64,000 nt of DNA. It comes from Clostridia bacterium (GTDB taxonomy: Bacteria > Bacillota > Clostridia > TANB77 > CAG-508). Made by a program: the position numbers and the translations under genes. The stretch is from positions 124,001-188,000 of the forward strand of contig CAAEUE010000002.1 in assembly GCA_900759015.1 (NCBI GenBank). The letters run 5' to 3'. The notes under the pieces are model-generated. The model did no database searches and was not told where the DNA came from. It worked only from the letters and a program-made list of their open reading frames with translations. Positions 35,295-44,313 of this stretch are shown here, one piece after another (the stretch's first letter is position 1; every line of letters starts with the position of its first letter).

Positions 35295-36524
35295 ATGTCA
35301 AAAGTTTTAGGAATTATTGCAGAATATAACCCATTTCATAATGGTCATCTTTTACACTTAAACAAGTCTAAAGAAGAAACCGGTGCCAAATACAGTATTT
35401 GTATTATGAGTGGTAATTTTGTTCAAAGAGGTAATACATCAATAGTTAATAAATGGGTAAAAACAGAAATTGCTCTAAAAAGTGGTATAGATTTAGTTCT
35501 AGAGCTTCCAACAGTATATTCTATTTCTAGTGCAGAAAATTTTGCAGAGGGCGCTATAAAACTTTTAAACTCCTTAAAAATTGTAGATACAGTTTCATTT
35601 GGTTCCGAGAATTCCGATATAGATATATTAAATAGAATTTCTGGAATTTTATATGAAGAGCCAAAACAATATGTAGAATTCTTAAATACAGAATTAAAAA
35701 AAGGATTTTCTTTTCCAAAAGCTAGAGAAAATGCAATATTGCTATATTTAAATGACCAAAAATATTCTAACATTTTAAATCAACCAAATAATACTTTAGC
35801 AATTGAATACTTAAAAGCTTTAAAGAAATATAAATCTCATATTATGCCAATAGCAATTAAACGTGAAAAAGCTTTTTATAATAGTAATTGTATTGTTGAT
35901 GAATATGCAAGTGCTACAGCAATTAGAAATATGATTATAAATAATCAGTTTAATGATATTAGAAAAGTAATGCCTAGACTTGCCTACGATTTATTAATGC
36001 AAGAAATAGAAAATAATCAATATGTTATAGATATATCAAAATTTGAAAAAGAAATTTTATATTCTATTAGAAGATTATCTACAACTGACCTTAAAAAGTT
36101 TCCAGAAGTAAATGAAGGTTTAGAAAACGCTATTAAAAATGCTGCTAATTCTTGCAATACTTTGGCAGAGTTAATAAATATAATTAAGTCTAAAAGATAT
36201 ACACAAACTAGAATTCAAAGAATCTTATTATATATTTTGTTAAATATAACACAAAAAGATATGTACATTTCTCGTAAAACTGTACCCTATGCTAGAATTC
36301 TTGGATATAGTCCAAAAGGTAAAGAACTTATTTCCGAGATTTATAATGCTAATCCAAAAATAACATTAATAACTTCTGTTAAGAATTTCTTCGATTCTTC
36401 TAATAATAAAACTTATAAGCATATGTTAAGTAAAGATATTTTAGCAACCAATATTTATACATTAGCATATAAAAATAATTCTGTTGCTAATTTAGACTAT
36501 ACAAAAAGAATTGTTACAATATAA
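35295..36524 (+). CDS. tmcAL: tRNA(Met) cytidine acetate ligase
   Basis: TmcAL activates acetate with ATP to form N4-acetylcytidine at position 34 of elongator tRNA-Met, protecting AUA/AUG discrimination. The 409-residue protein begins with the nucleotidyltransferase signature GIIAEYNPFHNGHLLHL (HxGH type) and contains SGNFVQRG and ASATAIRN motifs of this family. It replaces TmcA in Firmicutes. The ribosome binding site is AAGGAGGG, and a bidirectional terminator follows. Confidence 0.95.
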   Translation: MSKVLGIIAEYNPFHNGHLLHLNKSKEETGAKYSICIMSGNFVQRGNTSIVNKWVKTEIALKSGIDLVLELPTVYSISSAENFAEGAIKLLNSLKIVDTVSFGSENSDIDILNRISGILYEEPKQYVEFLNTELKKGFSFPKARENAILLYLNDQKYSNILNQPNNTLAIEYLKALKKYKSHIMPIAIKREKAFYNSNCIVDEYASATAIRNMIINNQFNDIRKVMPRLAYDLLMQEIENNQYVIDISKFEKEILYSIRRLSTTDLKKFPEVNEGLENAIKNAANSCNTLAELINIIKSKRYTQTRIQRILLYILLNITQKDMYISRKTVPYARILGYSPKGKELISEIYNANPKITLITSVKNFFDSSNNKTYKHMLSKDILATNIYTLAYKNNSVANLDYTKRIVTI

Positions 36525-36528
36525 TTTT

Positions 36529-36571
36529 AAAAAAGCACTATGTAAACAGTTACTTATATAGCGCTTTTTTT
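36529..36571. terminator. Bidirectional intrinsic terminator
   Basis: AAAAAAGCACTAT pairs with ATATAGCGCTTTTTT with small interruptions, between converging tmcAL (plus) and the Ppx/GppA-like gene (minus). Confidence 0.75.
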
Positions 36572-36574
36572 ACA

Positions 36575-37444
36575 TTACTTATTTGCCAAGCCATATACCA
36601 TTGATATATCTGTAGGTATAATATATTTTACATCTAAATTATCTGCTACTTCTAACACCATTGCACACATTGCACGAGTTGCATACCACCACTCTGGATC
36701 ATTCACCTTACTTCTTATTTCATCTAAAGAAATTTCTTTATAATATCTTTCTGTATCTAATTTTCTTGTATTAATATCCATCATAATTGGTTCTTGTTTA
36801 TCTTCGAATAAAGTATTTTTTTCAAATGTAATACCAGAATTTTTGGCAAACTTCATATGACCTCCACCAGCTAATATCAATACATCCGCTTTTTGAGTAG
36901 GAACTTTTAATTTTGTTTTTACCCATTCTCTTACTGTTTTTACATCTGTTCTTGCTAGATTTTCTCCTAAATCTGGATATTGTTCCATTACATCAATTAC
37001 GCCTATTTTTGTATTGCACATTTCTTTTATTCCATTATCATAAATAGCAATTTCTGTGGAACCTCCTCCGCCTATAAATACAGCAACTTTTCCTTGTACA
37101 TTTCTTGTTGCCCCTTCTACTGTATATTTATTCTCTTCCTCTTGGCTTATAATATGGAAATCTAATCCTGTTTCTGATTTAAATTCTGTAAGAAATTCTT
37201 CTTTCATCTGTTGTTCTATAACTCTAAAAATGCTTGTCCCACAAACAAAAATGTTGTCATATTCTAATTGTTCTTCTTTTACTAAATTAATTAGTTGTTT
37301 TACATCATTATCATCTAAATGTTTTAATTTATTAAAGTTCCTTTTAAATTCTATAGTAAGCTCTTTAATACGTTTTATGCCTACATCATTTACTTCATCT
37401 AATTTTGTACAAGTAGACCCTACTTCTATTATTAGCTTTTTCAT
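36575..37444 (-). CDS. Ppx/GppA-like phosphatase family protein
   Basis: The 289-residue protein has the actin-like ATPase fold of the Ppx/GppA family: the N-terminal IIEVGSTCTKL phosphate loop, CGTSIFRV near 85, the QEEENKYTVEGA motif, and the IGGGGSTEIAIYDNG loop near 125. Relatives hydrolyse polyphosphate or pppGpp. The protein is short, with the core domains only and no HD domain, so activity and substrate are uncertain. Confidence 0.75.
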   Translation of the reverse strand: MKKLIIEVGSTCTKLDEVNDVGIKRIKELTIEFKRNFNKLKHLDDNDVKQLINLVKEEQLEYDNIFVCGTSIFRVIEQQMKEEFLTEFKSETGLDFHIISQEEENKYTVEGATRNVQGKVAVFIGGGGSTEIAIYDNGIKEMCNTKIGVIDVMEQYPDLGENLARTDVKTVREWVKTKLKVPTQKADVLILAGGGHMKFAKNSGITFEKNTLFEDKQEPIMMDINTRKLDTERYYKEISLDEIRSKVNDPEWWYATRAMCAMVLEVADNLDVKYIIPTDISMVYGLANK

Positions 37445-37522
37445 TTAACCACCTCTTGTTTTGATTCATTCTACCATTTATGTTTTTATTTGTATACTTT
37501 TGTCGCAAAATATTTTTTACCT

Positions 37523-37530
37523 CATATAAT
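37523..37530 (+). promoter_or_regulatory. Possible sigma-E-type -10 element of cotJ operon
   Basis: CATATAAT lies 23 bases upstream of the cotJA start and resembles the mother-cell sigma E -10 element CATACAAT. No convincing -35 element is found at the normal distance. The Bacillus subtilis cotJ operon is sigma-E dependent, which makes this reading reasonable but tentative. Confidence 0.35.
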
Positions 37531-37552
37531 GTTATAAAAGGAGGAATAAAAT

Positions 37553-37903
37553 ATGTTCAGAAGATATCAAAAATGTTATTGCATGAACAATAACAACAAT
37601 GACAATTCTACAGATATGTTAGAAACTAAATGTAATTCCGTTAGTTCTTATGTAGAAGATGATTATGATAGTTGCTCTTGTGGATTTGCTGAAGAAGCTA
37701 ATGTTTTCCCAGATAATCCAATGCTTGGTCAAAGTTATGTTCCAATCCAATATATGGATAAGACTTTTAAGCCTTGCATAGGACTTAAAATGGGAACTAT
37801 TTTTCCTGAATTAGTTAGTCCTTATTCTCCAGGGCAATCTATGCAACAAATTAGGTATATAGAATCTAGAAATGAAATTGGAAAGGGGTGTAATAAATGT
37901 TAA
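37553..37903 (+). CDS. cotJA: Spore coat-associated protein CotJA
   Basis: The 116-residue protein has the CotJA core PMLGQSYVPIQYMDKTFKPCIGLKMGTIFPELVSPYSPGQS in its C-terminal half, read here in two parts of the same motif region (about 63-103). The N-terminal third is a longer cysteine- and asparagine-rich extension. CotJA is a component of the inner spore coat, made in the mother cell. It ends four codons beyond the cotJB start, with a 7-base overlap. The ribosome binding site is AAAGGAGG. Confidence 0.9.
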   Translation: MFRRYQKCYCMNNNNNDNSTDMLETKCNSVSSYVEDDYDSCSCGFAEEANVFPDNPMLGQSYVPIQYMDKTFKPCIGLKMGTIFPELVSPYSPGQSMQQIRYIESRNEIGKGCNKC

Positions 37904-38205
37904 ATGAAAATATGGAATGCAACTGCACATGTGAGTGCAAGTCAAATAATGATTGCGAAATGCAAGGAAGAATGTTACAACAGATAAGATGCTATGCTTT
38001 TGCAATTAATGACTTAGCTTTATATTTAGACACACATCCAACTGATCAAAAAGCTTTATGTTTACACAGAAAATATTGCCAAGAATTAAAAGATTTAGAA
38101 GATAAATATCAAAAAGTATATGGACCTTTAACAATTAATTACCCTTGCAATAAATGGAGATGGCTTGAAGAACCTTGGCATTCGTTCATTCTGGGATACG
38201 TATAA
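37897..38205 (+). CDS. cotJB: Spore coat protein CotJB, C-terminus replaced by a mobile element
   Basis: A 102-residue protein with the CotJB core (QQIRCYAFAINDLALYLDTHP and a later YGPLTINYPCNKWRWLEEPW). CotJB proteins commonly end in PWPWE-GG. Here the sequence reads as far as LEEPW and then switches to HSFILGYV and a stop. The missing end is found 12.1 kb away at 50271-50305: joining the TGGC at 38176-38179 to CATGGGAAGG gives Pro-Trp-Pro-Trp-Glu-Gly-Gly-Ile-Leu and overlaps the cotJC start. The gene is therefore split by the element, leaving a shorter altered protein. The core is kept, so partial function is possible. Confidence 0.88.
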   Translation: MLNENMECNCTCECKSNNDCEMQGRMLQQIRCYAFAINDLALYLDTHPTDQKALCLHRKYCQELKDLEDKYQKVYGPLTINYPCNKWRWLEEPWHSFILGYV

Positions 38206-38229
38206 TAACTTATCTATTTTTAAGCAAAA

Positions 38230-38269
38230 AAATTAATCTCCATGTTCAATTAAGGGAGATTAATTTTTT
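38230..38269. terminator. Bidirectional intrinsic terminator
   Basis: AAATTAATCTCC pairs with GGAGATTAATTT, T-rich on both sides. It lies just inside the left end of the element, between truncated cotJB and the gene at 38313. Confidence 0.7.
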
Positions 38270-38312
38270 AAAATTTTTATGCATAATCTAAAATATTATA
38301 TTTATTAGATGT

Positions 38313-38858
38313 TTATTTTATCTCAAACTCTGTGTAGATTGTTGTATCTGGATTGCCTGGATTTATTTCCATAAGTAATCTATATTTACCATTTTCTAAC
38401 TCTCCATATCTATCTTTCCAATTAAAATTCATTGTAACTTGTCCATTATTATCTGTCTTATATGCTATGGCATCTACCTCATAATTTCCAGATTGAATTT
38501 TTTTCCATTCATTATTTTCTAATTTTTCAATTCTATACTCTTTACCATAAACATATGGATAATCATTTTTATCTGTAATTACAATAGTAGCTCCCTCTTT
38601 TGTTAGTGTGCCTTCTTTTATCTGTATACTGACTTTATCTACACTCCTTTTTTCTACCAATTCGCTAATTTCTGTTGTTGATAAATTTGCAAATTTATCT
38701 TCTATAATACTATTACTACCAAGTGCATTAGCCACTATTATTTCCTCTTTATTATTAGAATTACTATTTTTATTATCTATATTATACAAAAAAACACATA
38801 AAATTATAGCAATTATTAAAATTAATATAATTATTCCAATTACATATTTCTTTTTCAT
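38313..38858 (-). CDS. Membrane-anchored Ig-like domain protein
   Basis: The 181-residue protein has an N-terminal membrane segment (about 5-25), a linker rich in Asn and Ser, and a C-terminal beta-sandwich that resembles the bacterial Ig-like domain seen in many Firmicutes surface proteins (GATIVITDKNDYPYVYG, NGKYRLLMEINPG, YTEFEIK). It is the leftmost gene of the element and is transcribed towards its left end. The function is unknown; it may be cargo. Confidence 0.65.
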   Translation of the reverse strand: MKKKYVIGIIILILIIAIILCVFLYNIDNKNSNSNNKEEIIVANALGSNSIIEDKFANLSTTEISELVEKRSVDKVSIQIKEGTLTKEGATIVITDKNDYPYVYGKEYRIEKLENNEWKKIQSGNYEVDAIAYKTDNNGQVTMNFNWKDRYGELENGKYRLLMEINPGNPDTTIYTEFEIK

Positions 38859-38942
38859 CTATTACCATCTCCTTTTTATTTAAACTCTATATATCACTTT
38901 TTATAATATATAGCAATACTTTTTACATATTATCTAAAAAAT

Positions 38943-39006
38943 GTAGGGCTTTGCCCTACCAAAAAGAACACTTTTGAAAAAAGTGTTCTAGTATGTTAGA
39001 ACACTT
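38943..39006. other. Candidate oriT of the element
   Basis: Immediately upstream of the relaxase gene are a perfect 7-bp hairpin GTAGGGC-TTT-GCCCTAC (38943-38959), a perfect 11-bp inverted repeat AGAACACTTTT-GAA-AAAAGTGTTCT (38965-38989), and a third copy of AGAACACTT at 38998-39006. MobV relaxases act at oriT sites that lie just upstream of their own gene and contain such inverted repeats. The nick site is not identified. Confidence 0.5.
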
Positions 39007-39047
39007 AAAATTTTATAATTATTTTATTGATTAGGGGGTTTTTAACT

Positions 39048-39989
39048 ATGAGTTACGCAATCATAAGAAATACTAATTATAAAATAAAAAATTTAAATGG
39101 TATATATAGACATATAGAAAGAAAAAATACAAATTATTCAAATAAGGACATTAATAAAAATTCCAATATAAAAAATTATTCATTAAAAGTTCCTTCTAGT
39201 ACCTATGAAAAATTATTTAATTCAATTAAAGAAAAATATAATTTAAAGGGACAGATTAAAAATGTAAGCAATGTAGCTTGCGAATATATCATTACTTCTG
39301 ATAAAGATTTTTTTGATAGCATAGGAATAGAAAAAACAAAAAAATTTTTCAAAACTGCTTATTCTTTTGTATGTAATTATAAAGATTTAGGAGAACAATA
39401 CATACTCTCTGCCAAAGTACATATGGATGAAAAAACTCCTCATATGCACGTTGTATTTATTCCAGTAATTCACACCAAAGATAAAAATGGGAATGATATA
39501 GACAAAATTGCTTGTAGTACCTTTTGGAAAGGAAAAGACAGTTATAAATATTTACAAGATAATTTTCACAAATATATGCAAAAGTCTGGATTTAATTTAG
39601 AACGAGGAAAAAACAAAGGAAATAAACATTTATCTATGCAACAATTAAAAAGTTTATCTAGTTACGAAAAAATAAAAAAAGAAATTGAAAAGACTCCTAT
39701 TAAAGAAAGTAATACTACTTCTCTTGAACTCGTTATAGCAGAAAACAAAAAATTAGTTAAACATTGTAATAGATTAAGAGAATATTGTATCACTTCATCA
39801 AATACTTTTGATAAATGTTTACAGTATGAGAAAGAAATAAAAAGGTTAAAAAAAGAAAATTTAAAACTAAAAGATAAAATTAAGAGCTTAAATATAGAAA
39901 TTAAAAATATCATTTTTATTATAAGCCAATATTTTAATATTTCTATAAAAAAAATATTAAGTATTTTACAAAATTTCAAGTTAAAATAG
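39048..39989 (+). CDS. MobV-family relaxase
   Basis: A 313-residue relaxase of the Mob_Pre/MobV family, which nicks oriT and leads the strand during mobilization. Motif I is MSYAIIRNTNYKIKNLNGIYRH at the N-terminus (first histidine near 22); the metal motif HMDEKTPHMHVVF is near 128. The C-terminal part (about 250-313) is a lysine-rich coiled coil. The start at 39048 has a GGGGG site 9 bases upstream; the TTG seven codons earlier is less likely. The length is short for MobV but the essential N-terminal domain is complete. Confidence 0.93.
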   Translation: MSYAIIRNTNYKIKNLNGIYRHIERKNTNYSNKDINKNSNIKNYSLKVPSSTYEKLFNSIKEKYNLKGQIKNVSNVACEYIITSDKDFFDSIGIEKTKKFFKTAYSFVCNYKDLGEQYILSAKVHMDEKTPHMHVVFIPVIHTKDKNGNDIDKIACSTFWKGKDSYKYLQDNFHKYMQKSGFNLERGKNKGNKHLSMQQLKSLSSYEKIKKEIEKTPIKESNTTSLELVIAENKKLVKHCNRLREYCITSSNTFDKCLQYEKEIKRLKKENLKLKDKIKSLNIEIKNIIFIISQYFNISIKKILSILQNFKLK

Positions 39990-40035
39990 CGCCTTGTTCA
40001 TTACAAATATTTCCAATTTATTTTTATCTATTTTT

Positions 40036-40062
40036 TTCGACACTATTCGACATTATTCGAGC
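40036..40062. promoter_or_regulatory. Tandem TTCGACA (0A-box-like) array
   Basis: TTCGACA at 40036-40042 and 40046-40052 and TTCGAGC at 40056-40062 repeat with an exact 10-base period. TTCGACA is the reverse complement of TGTCGAA, the Spo0A box of Bacillus and Clostridium. The array lies between the relaxase gene and the secreted protein gene at 40211. A protein resembling the Spo0A DNA-binding domain is encoded in the same element, so binding by it or by the host Spo0A is plausible. Confidence 0.5.
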
Positions 40063-40172
40063 TTTTTCTTACAGTACTAACGGTTCTATTAATTTTATTT
40101 TATTCTAAATATTGACATTTTTTTACAAAACATTTATAATTTTGATAGTGCTATTTTGCACTGTTTAAAAGT

Positions 40173-40791
40173 AAGGTTCCTATCACGCAAGATGAATGGA
40201 GGAAAAATCTATGACAAAACGCTTTAAACTTTTATCCCTTGTATTGGCTTGCGTACTGATTTTTGGAACTGCTACAACAACATTTGCAGCCGAAAATCCT
40301 GTGAATTCAACAGCCAATAATTCTACAGTTGTTTCGGAAAACTCCGATGAAAAAAACACTCTGAATGGAGATGTGCAGACTGTAACTGTCACAGCAAATG
40401 GAGAAGCATCCGATATTATCTCTCTAGATGATATCAAAGCGAGTCCTCGTGCTCAGGGTAATACCACCTATTTTATGTTAGGAGACACTGGTTACATCTC
40501 GAATTGCGGATTCACTCCTAAATTCAGATTCAGAGCCTCTGGTAATCCTGCAGCACAGGTTACATTTCACATTACGACAGCCGGCGGAACCAATTATTCG
40601 CAGGGGCCAATGCAAGCAGACGGACTTCACTATATCGACAAACAGTATGTTGTAGCACAGAGTGGTGGAACATGGACATTTACCGCTTCTGTTACATCTG
40701 GTGTAAACAACGGCGAAATTGTTTGCTGGGTTGAACAGATTTATTAAGATTTACTAGTTATGTAGCTTAATATTTTAGTGATAGGAACCTT
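40173..40791. mobile_element. Single-gene segment bounded by 14-bp inverted repeats
   Basis: AAGGTTCCTATCAC at 40173-40186 is perfectly inverted at 40778-40791. The enclosed gene, 40211-40747, is clearly GC-richer than its surroundings. As with 12943-13573, this looks like a non-autonomous gene cassette, here nested inside the larger element. No transposase is present. Confidence 0.5.
40211..40747 (+). CDS. Secreted protein, unknown, probably acquired
   Basis: A 178-residue protein with a clear signal peptide (about 1-26, ending TTFAAENP). The mature part has a Ser/Thr/Asn-rich linker, then a beta-rich domain with a single pair of cysteines (ISNCGF and EIVCWVEQ) that could form a disulphide. 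I do not recognise the family. The start at 40211 follows GGAGGAAAA by 6 bases; the longer frame adds five residues. Base composition is unlike that of neighbours. It is flanked by a perfect 14-bp inverted repeat, and the TTCGACA array lies 150 bases upstream. Confidence 0.65.
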   Translation: MTKRFKLLSLVLACVLIFGTATTTFAAENPVNSTANNSTVVSENSDEKNTLNGDVQTVTVTANGEASDIISLDDIKASPRAQGNTTYFMLGDTGYISNCGFTPKFRFRASGNPAAQVTFHITTAGGTNYSQGPMQADGLHYIDKQYVVAQSGGTWTFTASVTSGVNNGEIVCWVEQIY

Positions 40792-40796
40792 CTTTT

Positions 40797-40831
40797 GCTA
40801 CGAGTTGAAATATACTCGTAGCTTTCTTTTT
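40797..40831 (+). terminator. Intrinsic terminator after 40211-40747
   Basis: GCTACGAGT pairs perfectly with ACTCGTAGC, followed by TTTCTTTTTCTTT, immediately beyond the right inverted repeat. Confidence 0.8.
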
Positions 40832-40883
40832 CTTTATAATATAAAAAAATTATTATATAGAAAATTCTATATAATAATTTTTT

Positions 40884-41765
40884 TTACAAATAAAGCTTTA
40901 TAATTAGATATCCATTCACATATTCTGCTGTAATTTTTCCCCTATTTTGTTCAATTAGTTGTTTTGCAATAGCTAGTCCTATTCCAGTAGATTCTTTTGC
41001 GTTTTCTACTGTGAAATATCTATCAAAAATTTTTTGTACTGTTATTGCATCTAAAGAATTAGCCTTATTAGAGAATGTAATTATGCCATCATCATTCAGT
41101 ATAACTTCGAAATTTCCATTACTATATTTTAATACATTTGATAATATATTTTCAAATATTCTTATAATAGCAATTCTATTAACCATTTTATTTATTTTTT
41201 TATTACTAATAGATATCTTAGGTATAATATTTTTTTCTTTAAATTGATTATAATAATTGGCTAAAGATTCTTCTAAGATATCATTCAAACAACATTCTTC
41301 TTTTTTTACTTCTAAATCAACATCGACTGTTTTTGAAAATTCAAATAATTGTTCTGTAAGTTCTTGCAGTTCATAAATCTTCTCTTTAATTATTTTTATA
41401 TATCTTTCTTGTTCTGCATTTTTATTTTCTTTTTGCAATAAATCTATATATCCGTTAATTACAGTTAATGGCGTTCTTAAGTCATGTGATATATTAGTTA
41501 TTATTTTTTTTAGTTCTTGATTTCCATTTTTGTATTCTAGTTTTTGTTTTCTTAACTCCATCAAGTTCTTGTTTAAATTTATAGTTAAATTTTTAATATC
41601 TTTATCTAATGAAGATATTGTTACTATATTGTTTGTATCTGATTCTAGTATATATGTAAAAGATTTTTCTATTTCTCTAATTGTCTTTTTTATTAGGAAT
41701 ACTTTTACAATTAAAAATATACATACAAAAACTAATATTATTATAAATACTAAACTAATATTCAC
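40884..41765 (-). CDS. Sensor histidine kinase
   Basis: The 293-residue kinase has one N-terminal membrane segment (about 4-24), an internal linker, the HisKA dimerisation motif ISHDLRTPLTVINGY with the phosphorylated histidine near 93, and an ATPase domain with FSNKAN and STGIGLAIAKQLIE (G2 box). The nearly absent extracellular part is typical of intramembrane-sensing kinases paired with drug exporters. It is last in the operon with the ABC transporter and response regulator (order RR, ATPase, permease, kinase). Confidence 0.92.
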   Translation of the reverse strand: MNISLVFIIILVFVCIFLIVKVFLIKKTIREIEKSFTYILESDTNNIVTISSLDKDIKNLTINLNKNLMELRKQKLEYKNGNQELKKIITNISHDLRTPLTVINGYIDLLQKENKNAEQERYIKIIKEKIYELQELTEQLFEFSKTVDVDLEVKKEECCLNDILEESLANYYNQFKEKNIIPKISISNKKINKMVNRIAIIRIFENILSNVLKYSNGNFEVILNDDGIITFSNKANSLDAITVQKIFDRYFTVENAKESTGIGLAIAKQLIEQNRGKITAEYVNGYLIIKLYL

Positions 41766-41774
41766 TTTTTCCCC

Positions 41775-42590
41775 CTATTTTAATTCTTTTCTAGAAAAAA
41801 TATAAATTCCCAAAATATTTACTATACCTATTAAAGCAATGGAATAAATAGGCATTTGTTTTAAATAATCTAAATTGTTATTACTAATTTCCATAGCTTG
41901 TCCTTGGGGAATTGAAAGATAAATCAATCTTGCTTGTTTAACTTTCTCATCTCCTGGATAGTTTGGATTAAGTTCTTGGCTAATAATGTGTTTATTTCCA
42001 TTTTCATCATAGAAAGTATTCTCAATATACTCGTTAGTGTGAGCTGTTAAGCTAAATGCTCCTTGTGCAATAAACATTGCTATAAAAACAATTATACATA
42101 TCGTTGTAGATATTGTTATCTCTGAACATATCATCGATATAAAATTATAAATAGAACAAAATGATATAATTATCAAAATAGTATTTAGTAAAACCATCAT
42201 AAATTCAGTTGAGTTCATTTGCATTTTTCCAAATAAAGGTATTCCAATTACGAAAACTACTAATAAATAAATTATTTCACATAATAGTGAAACCGCTACG
42301 CTAATTATAAGGTTTGATAGAAAAATTGAAATCCTATTATGTCCAACAATAATTTTATTTCTTATAATACCTTCCGAATGTTCTTTGCCAACAAAAATAC
42401 TTACAAATATTGCAATAAAAAATCCTATATATGCTATAAATTCATTAATAATTTTATCTAAAGATACCCCTTCATTAGATGTATATCTAAACAATGTAAA
42501 TCCTGCTATTCCAATAGTTAAAAATACAAATAGCCAAAATATAACATCTTTTTTTAATCTAAAAAAACCTGCTTTTAACAATTTAACCAT
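41775..42590 (-). CDS. ABC-2-type transporter permease
   Basis: A 271-residue membrane protein with six predicted segments, a long extracytoplasmic loop before the last segment, and the fold of ABC-2 type permeases of lantibiotic or bacitracin-type exporters. Its start at 42590 was chosen for the GGAGGTGCA site 8 bases upstream and overlaps the end of the ATPase gene by 8 bases. With the ATPase it should form an exporter for a membrane-active compound. Confidence 0.87.
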   Translation of the reverse strand: MVKLLKAGFFRLKKDVIFWLFVFLTIGIAGFTLFRYTSNEGVSLDKIINEFIAYIGFFIAIFVSIFVGKEHSEGIIRNKIIVGHNRISIFLSNLIISVAVSLLCEIIYLLVVFVIGIPLFGKMQMNSTEFMMVLLNTILIIISFCSIYNFISMICSEITISTTICIIVFIAMFIAQGAFSLTAHTNEYIENTFYDENGNKHIISQELNPNYPGDEKVKQARLIYLSIPQGQAMEISNNNLDYLKQMPIYSIALIGIVNILGIYIFSRKELK

Positions 42591-43497
42591 TATTTGCACC
42601 TCCTATTAAATTCAAATAATAATTTTCTAATGATTCTCCCTTTTCTTGAAAATTATTAATATTACAATTTCTTTTTGAAAGTGCAATAACAAATTCCGAA
42701 ATATTTAATTTTTCATATATTTCTATAGATTCATCGGAAATCACTTTATAAGATAAACCATTTTCTTCTAAATATCTAACACATTCATTTAAATTACTTA
42801 CATTCAAAATAATTCTTTTTCTAAATTTTTTTTCTAATTCATCCCTATCAATTTCTTTGACTATCTTATGTTCATTTATAAAACCATAACAAGTTGCTAT
42901 TTTGGACAATTCATCTAAATAATGGCTAGAAATTATAAATGTAATTCTCTTTTCTTTATTTAATTTTAAAATTAATTCTCTAATTTCAATAATTCCCTCT
43001 GGATCTAACCCATTTATAGGTTCATCTAAAATAAGTATATCAGGACTTCCAACTAAAGCAATTGCAATACCTAATCTCTGTTTCATACCTAATGAAAAAT
43101 GTTTAACAGTCTTTTTCCCTGTGTTTTCTAACCCAACAAGTTTTAATAGGTCATCTATTCCATCATAATTAGGTAAACCTACAATTTTATATTGTTCTTT
43201 GAGATTATCTTTTGCTGTCATATCCATACAAATCGATGGTGTCTCTATTATAGCACCTATCCTTTTTCTTACTTCACATATCTTTCTATCTGTATTTTTT
43301 ATTCCATAAATTTTATATTCGCCTGAAGTTAACTGTTGCAATCCACATAAAAGCCTAATTAGTGTTGTTTTTCCCGCACCATTTCTTCCAATAAGCCCAT
43401 ATATGCTACCATTTGGTACATGCATATTAAGTTTTTCTAGAACTATTGAATGCTTATATCTTTTCATTATATCAAATGTTTCTAAAACATACTTCAT
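42583..43497 (-). CDS. ABC transporter ATP-binding protein (bacitracin/lantibiotic-type)
   Basis: A 304-residue ATPase with Walker A GRNGAGKTT near 38, the Q-loop, the signature VKHFSLGMKQRLGIAIALV near 133, Walker B LILDEPINGLDP near 157, and a C-terminal extension of the BcrA type. The start at 43497 follows GGGAGGAGA; 11 residues of the longer frame lack such a site. It is in the operon with a permease, a response regulator and a kinase, a layout commonly tied to resistance against cell-wall-active peptides. Confidence 0.92.
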   Translation of the reverse strand: MKYVLETFDIMKRYKHSIVLEKLNMHVPNGSIYGLIGRNGAGKTTLIRLLCGLQQLTSGEYKIYGIKNTDRKICEVRKRIGAIIETPSICMDMTAKDNLKEQYKIVGLPNYDGIDDLLKLVGLENTGKKTVKHFSLGMKQRLGIAIALVGSPDILILDEPINGLDPEGIIEIRELILKLNKEKRITFIISSHYLDELSKIATCYGFINEHKIVKEIDRDELEKKFRKRIILNVSNLNECVRYLEENGLSYKVISDESIEIYEKLNISEFVIALSKRNCNINNFQEKGESLENYYLNLIGGANNG

Positions 43498-43578
43498 ATA
43501 ATCTCCTCCCTTTATAAAAGATTTTATCATTAAATAGTTAAGAAAACAGTTAAGAAATAGTAAACAAATAGTTAAGAT

Positions 43579-44238
43579 TTAATCAACCATCTTAAATCCA
43601 ATTCCCCAGACAGATTCTATATATTCTTTATCTGTTACTTGCTTTATTTTTTTCCTTATATTACTTATATGTACTTTTAAAGAGTTTTCGTCAAAATTTA
43701 GTGTATCATTACTCATTAATTCAATTAATCTTGATTTCGTTACAACTCGATTAGGTTCTAATAAAAGCTCTTGTAATATATTGTACTCTGTTTTAGTTAA
43801 ACTAATTTTCTGGTCATTTAAAATTAATGTATGGTTCATACAGTTTAATGTCATTTCTTTGTATTTTAAATCATTATTTTTACTAGTATTATTTATTCTC
43901 AATTGAACTTTAACTCTTGCTAGTAATTCATCCATATCAAATGGTTTGGTAATATAATCATTTGCCCCTATTAATAATGAATTTATTTTATCTTCCTTTG
44001 ATACTTTTGCACTTATAACTATAATTGGTATACTCTTAATTTTTTTTATAATTTCTTCTCCATTTATCCCCGGTAACATCAAATCTAATAATATAAGGTC
44101 TATCTTTTCTTTTTCTAATATAATTAGTGCTTCTGTTCCTGAATATGCATTTATAACAATATATCGCTCTTTTTCTAAAACATTTTTTATTAATTCATGA
44201 ATCTCCTTATTGTCTTCTACTAATAATATTTTTTTCAT
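43579..44238 (-). CDS. OmpR-family response regulator
   Basis: The 219-residue regulator has the receiver domain (LLVEDNKEIHE with the acidic pair, phospho-aspartate in LILLDLMLPG near 52, lysine in YITKPFD near 101) and a C-terminal winged-helix DNA-binding domain ending VWGIGFKMVD. It presumably controls the ABC exporter genes that follow and is phosphorylated by the kinase at 40884-41765. It is first in the four-gene operon. Confidence 0.95.
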   Translation of the reverse strand: MKKILLVEDNKEIHELIKNVLEKERYIVINAYSGTEALIILEKEKIDLILLDLMLPGINGEEIIKKIKSIPIIVISAKVSKEDKINSLLIGANDYITKPFDMDELLARVKVQLRINNTSKNNDLKYKEMTLNCMNHTLILNDQKISLTKTEYNILQELLLEPNRVVTKSRLIELMSNDTLNFDENSLKVHISNIRKKIKQVTDKEYIESVWGIGFKMVD

Positions 44239-44313
44239 TTTTCCCCCTCATAATTATATCATTAGTATAACTATAGCATAAACAATATAAATTGAATAGT
44301 AGTAAAATACTAC

